From Metabacillus_B sp050107715 (lineage in GTDB: Bacteria > Bacillota > Bacilli > Bacillales > Bacillaceae), in assembly GCF_050107715.1 (NCBI RefSeq), contig NZ_JBNILN010000004.1:248001-312000 (forward strand): a DNA stretch of 64,000 bases, written 5' to 3'. The position numbers and the translations under genes are program-made. Positions 61,990 to 64,000 of this stretch are shown piece after piece. Below the pieces are notes generated by a model, which was not told the origin of the DNA, did no database searches, and worked only from the letters and a program-made list of their open reading frames with translations. Within the stretch, counting starts at the first letter, position 1. The number at the start of each line of letters is the position of its first letter.

Positions 61990-62163
61990 TTATTTTTCTA
62001 CAACTTCTTTTCCTTTGTATGATCCACAAGCTTTACATACACGGTGAGACATTTTCATTTCACCGCAGTTAGGGCATGTTACCATACCAGGCACTTGCAA
62101 TTTGAAGTGTGTACGACGCAATCTTTTTCTTGTTTTAGAAGTTCTTCTAAAAGGTACAGCCAT
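61990..62163 (-). CDS. rpmF: 50S ribosomal protein L32
   Basis: A 57-residue ribosomal protein: MAVPFRRTSKTRKRLRRTHF and the zinc ribbon CPNCGEMKMSHRVCKAC (four cysteines, C+ form). ATG 62163 follows GGAGGTGG; an ATG three codons upstream is rejected. Paired with ylbN (yceD), as in most bacteria. Confidence 0.97.
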   Translation of the reverse strand: MAVPFRRTSKTRKRLRRTHFKLQVPGMVTCPNCGEMKMSHRVCKACGSYKGKEVVEK

Positions 62164-62254
62164 TCTTCCCACCTCCTTAAAGAGTGTTAAACTTACATGT
62201 TCTGGATGAAGACGGTATTTATCCGATCATCTGATTAAAGCTAAAATTCAGCCT

Positions 62255-62779
62255 TTAGCTTTCGTTATTGTTATCGAAGAATTTGGCCAGGCCGGCCATT
62301 CTCGGATCCACTTTATTTTTGTTTTCCTCTTCGGACACGACTTTCCAGTCTTTGCCCTCCTGAGGAGCGGCTCCTTCTTCGTTAACGCTGTCGCTGAAGA
62401 CCTGCATTGGAATTTCGAGAAGAATCAGTTCTTTAATTGCTGGAATTAAATCGACTTCATCGCTGTCCAGCGTGTGAATTTCTCCTTCAGCTTCCTCATC
62501 ATAGTCTGTCGGTTTCAATAGGTATACTTCAGTTGTCTCAATATGAAAAGGAAATGGGACATCGACAAGCGTTCTGGCACATGGAAGTGTCAGGACTCCT
62601 GTGATTGTCATCTGAAATGCAGCTTGATCCGATTGGATGGCCGCTCTGCCCGTAATATGAACAGGTGAAATGTCTCTCACTTCCTGATGCTCTTCAATCA
62701 GCTCAGTGAGATTGATCACTTCATTCAGTTCCAATCCTTTGCTTTGATATTGATATAACTGGTTGATTAACCATTTCAT
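62255..62779 (-). CDS. ylbN: YceD-family protein YlbN (DUF177)
   Basis: A 174-residue DUF177 protein. It shows the conserved PCARTLVDVPFPFHIE block (usually CxR in the family) and an acidic stretch DYDEEAEGEIHTLDSDEVDLIPAIKELILLEIPMQ. It is conserved with rpmF and linked to large-subunit rRNA metabolism in plants and bacteria. GAGGTGATA precedes ATG 62779. Confidence 0.9.
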   Translation of the reverse strand: MKWLINQLYQYQSKGLELNEVINLTELIEEHQEVRDISPVHITGRAAIQSDQAAFQMTITGVLTLPCARTLVDVPFPFHIETTEVYLLKPTDYDEEAEGEIHTLDSDEVDLIPAIKELILLEIPMQVFSDSVNEEGAAPQEGKDWKVVSEEENKNKVDPRMAGLAKFFDNNNES

Positions 62780-62807
62780 AACGTATCACCTCAAGGCAAC
62801 AAAGGTA

Positions 62808-62836
62808 ATTATAGCTTTCACTATTCCATTTGTCAA
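62808..62836 (-). promoter_or_regulatory. SigA-type promoter of ylbN-rpmF
   Basis: Minus strand TTGACA (62836-62831), 17-bp spacer, TATAAT (62813-62808). Consensus at every position, as expected for a ribosomal protein gene. Confidence 0.92.
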
Positions 62837-63004
62837 TATTTTTTCTTTACACTATAATATAGTCATTCCGGCAGTCTTTCCATACATCAGCGGCACAATA
62901 ACTAGCATTATAACATAACTTTGCCTGCCGTTGTTTAAAGATGGCCAAGCTGTATATATCTTAACATGGTTGATCCGCAAAACAAAATAAAGGAGCCAAT
63001 TTCA

Positions 63005-64000
63005 GTGAATATATTAGGGCTGATTGTTGAATACAACCCATTTCATCATGGACATCTTTATCATATGCAGAAATCGGTTAAAGCCGCTGAAGCCGATTTG
63101 ACAATAGCTGTCATGAGCGGGAACTTTCTGCAAAGGGGTGAGCCTGCCCTTTTGCCGAAGTGGGAGCGGGCCAGAATGGCACTGGAGGCGGGTGCAGACC
63201 TTGTCATTGAACTGCCTTATGCTTTTGCCTCACAAAAAGCAAGTACGTTTGCTAACGGAGCGGTTTCTATTTTGGATTCTCTTAAAGCCAATCATCTATG
63301 CTTCGGAAGCGAGGATGGAGAAATTGAACCGTTTCTGCGTACGTTCAGTGCGATTACGGAAAATGAAGATCAATACAGTTCACACATAAAAGAATTTATT
63401 AAACAGGGCTTAAGCTATCCAAAAGCGCTTTCTCTTTCCTTCAGTAAAATTAAGGACCACTCGGGACCTCTCGCTGATCTCACTAAACCAAATAATATTT
63501 TAGGGTTTCAATATGTGTCTTCAATTGCAGAACAGCAAAGCGGGATGAAGGCTCTTACAATTAAGCGCACATCCGCTCAATACCATGATCAGGATCTTCC
63601 CGAGGGCAAGGTAGCCAGTGCGACATCACTCAGAAACGCTATATTCAGCGGACCTCATGGTTTAAAGGATATCAGAGGTTTTGTTCCGGATTATACGTTC
63701 AATATTTTAACGCAGCGAGTCAAAGAAGGGTTTCCATTCATGAACTGGGAGCGGTTTTTCCCATATTTGCAATATACGGTCCTGACGATGGAACCAAGCG
63801 AGCTTGCAGAAATTTATGAAGTAGAGGAAGGGCTGGAGAACCGCCTGGCAGCTTCAATCAAAGAGGCCTCAACTTTTAAGGAGTTTATGGAAAAGCTAAA
63901 AACAAAGCGGTATACGTGGACAAGGCTGCAAAGAATGTGTGTTCATTTGCTGACAAGGACCACTAAAGAAAAAATGCACAGAGCAATAAATAATGAGCGG
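63005..64000 (+). CDS. tmcAL: tRNA(Met) cytidine acetate ligase, N-terminal part (runs off window)
   Basis: Makes N4-acetylcytidine at the wobble base of elongator tRNA-Met from acetate and ATP. The first 332 codons are present. The nucleotidyltransferase motif is GLIVEYNPFHHGHLYH (HxGH), followed by VMSGNFLQRGEPALLPKWERARMAL and the SATSLR motif. Start is GTG 63005 with AAAGGAG 9 nt upstream. Divergent from ylbN, as in B. subtilis ylbM. The frame is open at the window end. Confidence 0.94.
   Translation, partial: MNILGLIVEYNPFHHGHLYHMQKSVKAAEADLTIAVMSGNFLQRGEPALLPKWERARMALEAGADLVIELPYAFASQKASTFANGAVSILDSLKANHLCFGSEDGEIEPFLRTFSAITENEDQYSSHIKEFIKQGLSYPKALSLSFSKIKDHSGPLADLTKPNNILGFQYVSSIAEQQSGMKALTIKRTSAQYHDQDLPEGKVASATSLRNAIFSGPHGLKDIRGFVPDYTFNILTQRVKEGFPFMNWERFFPYLQYTVLTMEPSELAEIYEVEEGLENRLAASIKEASTFKEFMEKLKTKRYTWTRLQRMCVHLLTRTTKEKMHRAINNER

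Noticed and set aside
1..64000. CRISPR arrays, tRNA or rRNA genes, prophage, toxin-antitoxin or defence genes
   Set aside because: I looked for regular spaced repeats, tRNA-like cloverleaf ends, phage structural genes and typical defence proteins and saw none; the only clear mobile element is the IS1595-family transposon.

Overview
The window is a chromosomal segment of an endospore-forming Bacillaceae species. Evidence: sigE with spoIIGA, sigG, spoVD, spoVE, gerR (ylbO) and ylmC; a PyrR-attenuated pyr operon; a T-box on ileS; a SAM-I (S-box) leader on the sulfate genes; bacillithiol synthase bshC; and a murE product with the DNPR motif of meso-diaminopimelate ligases. Gene order follows the Bacillus subtilis ylb-yll-ylx-ylm-pyr-yln region almost gene for gene, read here on the minus strand. 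The proteins are clearly divergent from B. subtilis, and some B. subtilis neighbours (bpr, ylmA) are missing, so this is a relative, not that species.

Layout, left to right. 1-4.6 kb: sulfate assimilation operon (yezD-like, cysH, cysP, sat, cysC, start of the sirohaem methyltransferase gene) behind a strong promoter and an S-box riboswitch. 4.7-8.0 kb: a small plus-strand accessory island in which a Dph6-like ATP pyrophosphatase gene is split by a 2.35-kb IS1595-family transposon. The transposon carries a cargo gene of the DUF2332 family and is flanked by a perfect 8-bp target duplication. 8.2-19.9 kb: complete pyrimidine operon pyrR-pyrP-pyrB-pyrC-pyrAA-pyrAB-pyrK-pyrD-pyrF-pyrE with three attenuators. 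20-29.7 kb: rluD-like ylyB, lspA, ylyA, ileS, divIVA, ylmH, ylmG, sepF, ylmE, ylmD, ylmC. 29.8-32.6 kb: sigG and the spoIIGA-sigE locus. 32.8-53 kb: the division and cell-wall (dcw) cluster mraZ-rsmH-ftsL-pbpB-spoVD-murE-mraY-murD-spoVE-murG-murB-divIB-ylxW-ylxX-sbp-ftsA-ftsZ. 53-56.1 kb: bshC, a DUF3397 gene, panE. 56.2-59.3 kb: a three-gene biotin-dependent acyl-CoA carboxylase cluster that B. subtilis does not have at this place. 59.6-64 kb: ylbP, gerR, an enoyl-CoA hydratase gene, rpmF, ylbN, and the divergent 5' part of tmcAL.

How it works together: the core is housekeeping (cell-wall precursor synthesis, septum assembly, pyrimidine synthesis, sulfur assimilation) interleaved with sporulation genes. 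Control signals are readable: S-box, three PyrR sites, an isoleucine T-box, a long-spacer promoter before spoIIGA, a forespore-type promoter before sigG, a cre-like site between the carboxylase genes and ylbP, and phased GTGG repeats upstream of mraZ. The least ordinary parts are the transposon with its cargo, an 840-bp repeat-filled gap between pbpB and spoVD, and three copies of a dispersed intergenic repeat. I saw no tRNA or rRNA genes, CRISPR arrays, prophage genes or recognisable defence systems. Coordinates of starts were chosen by ribosome binding site and family alignment from memory; no searches were run.
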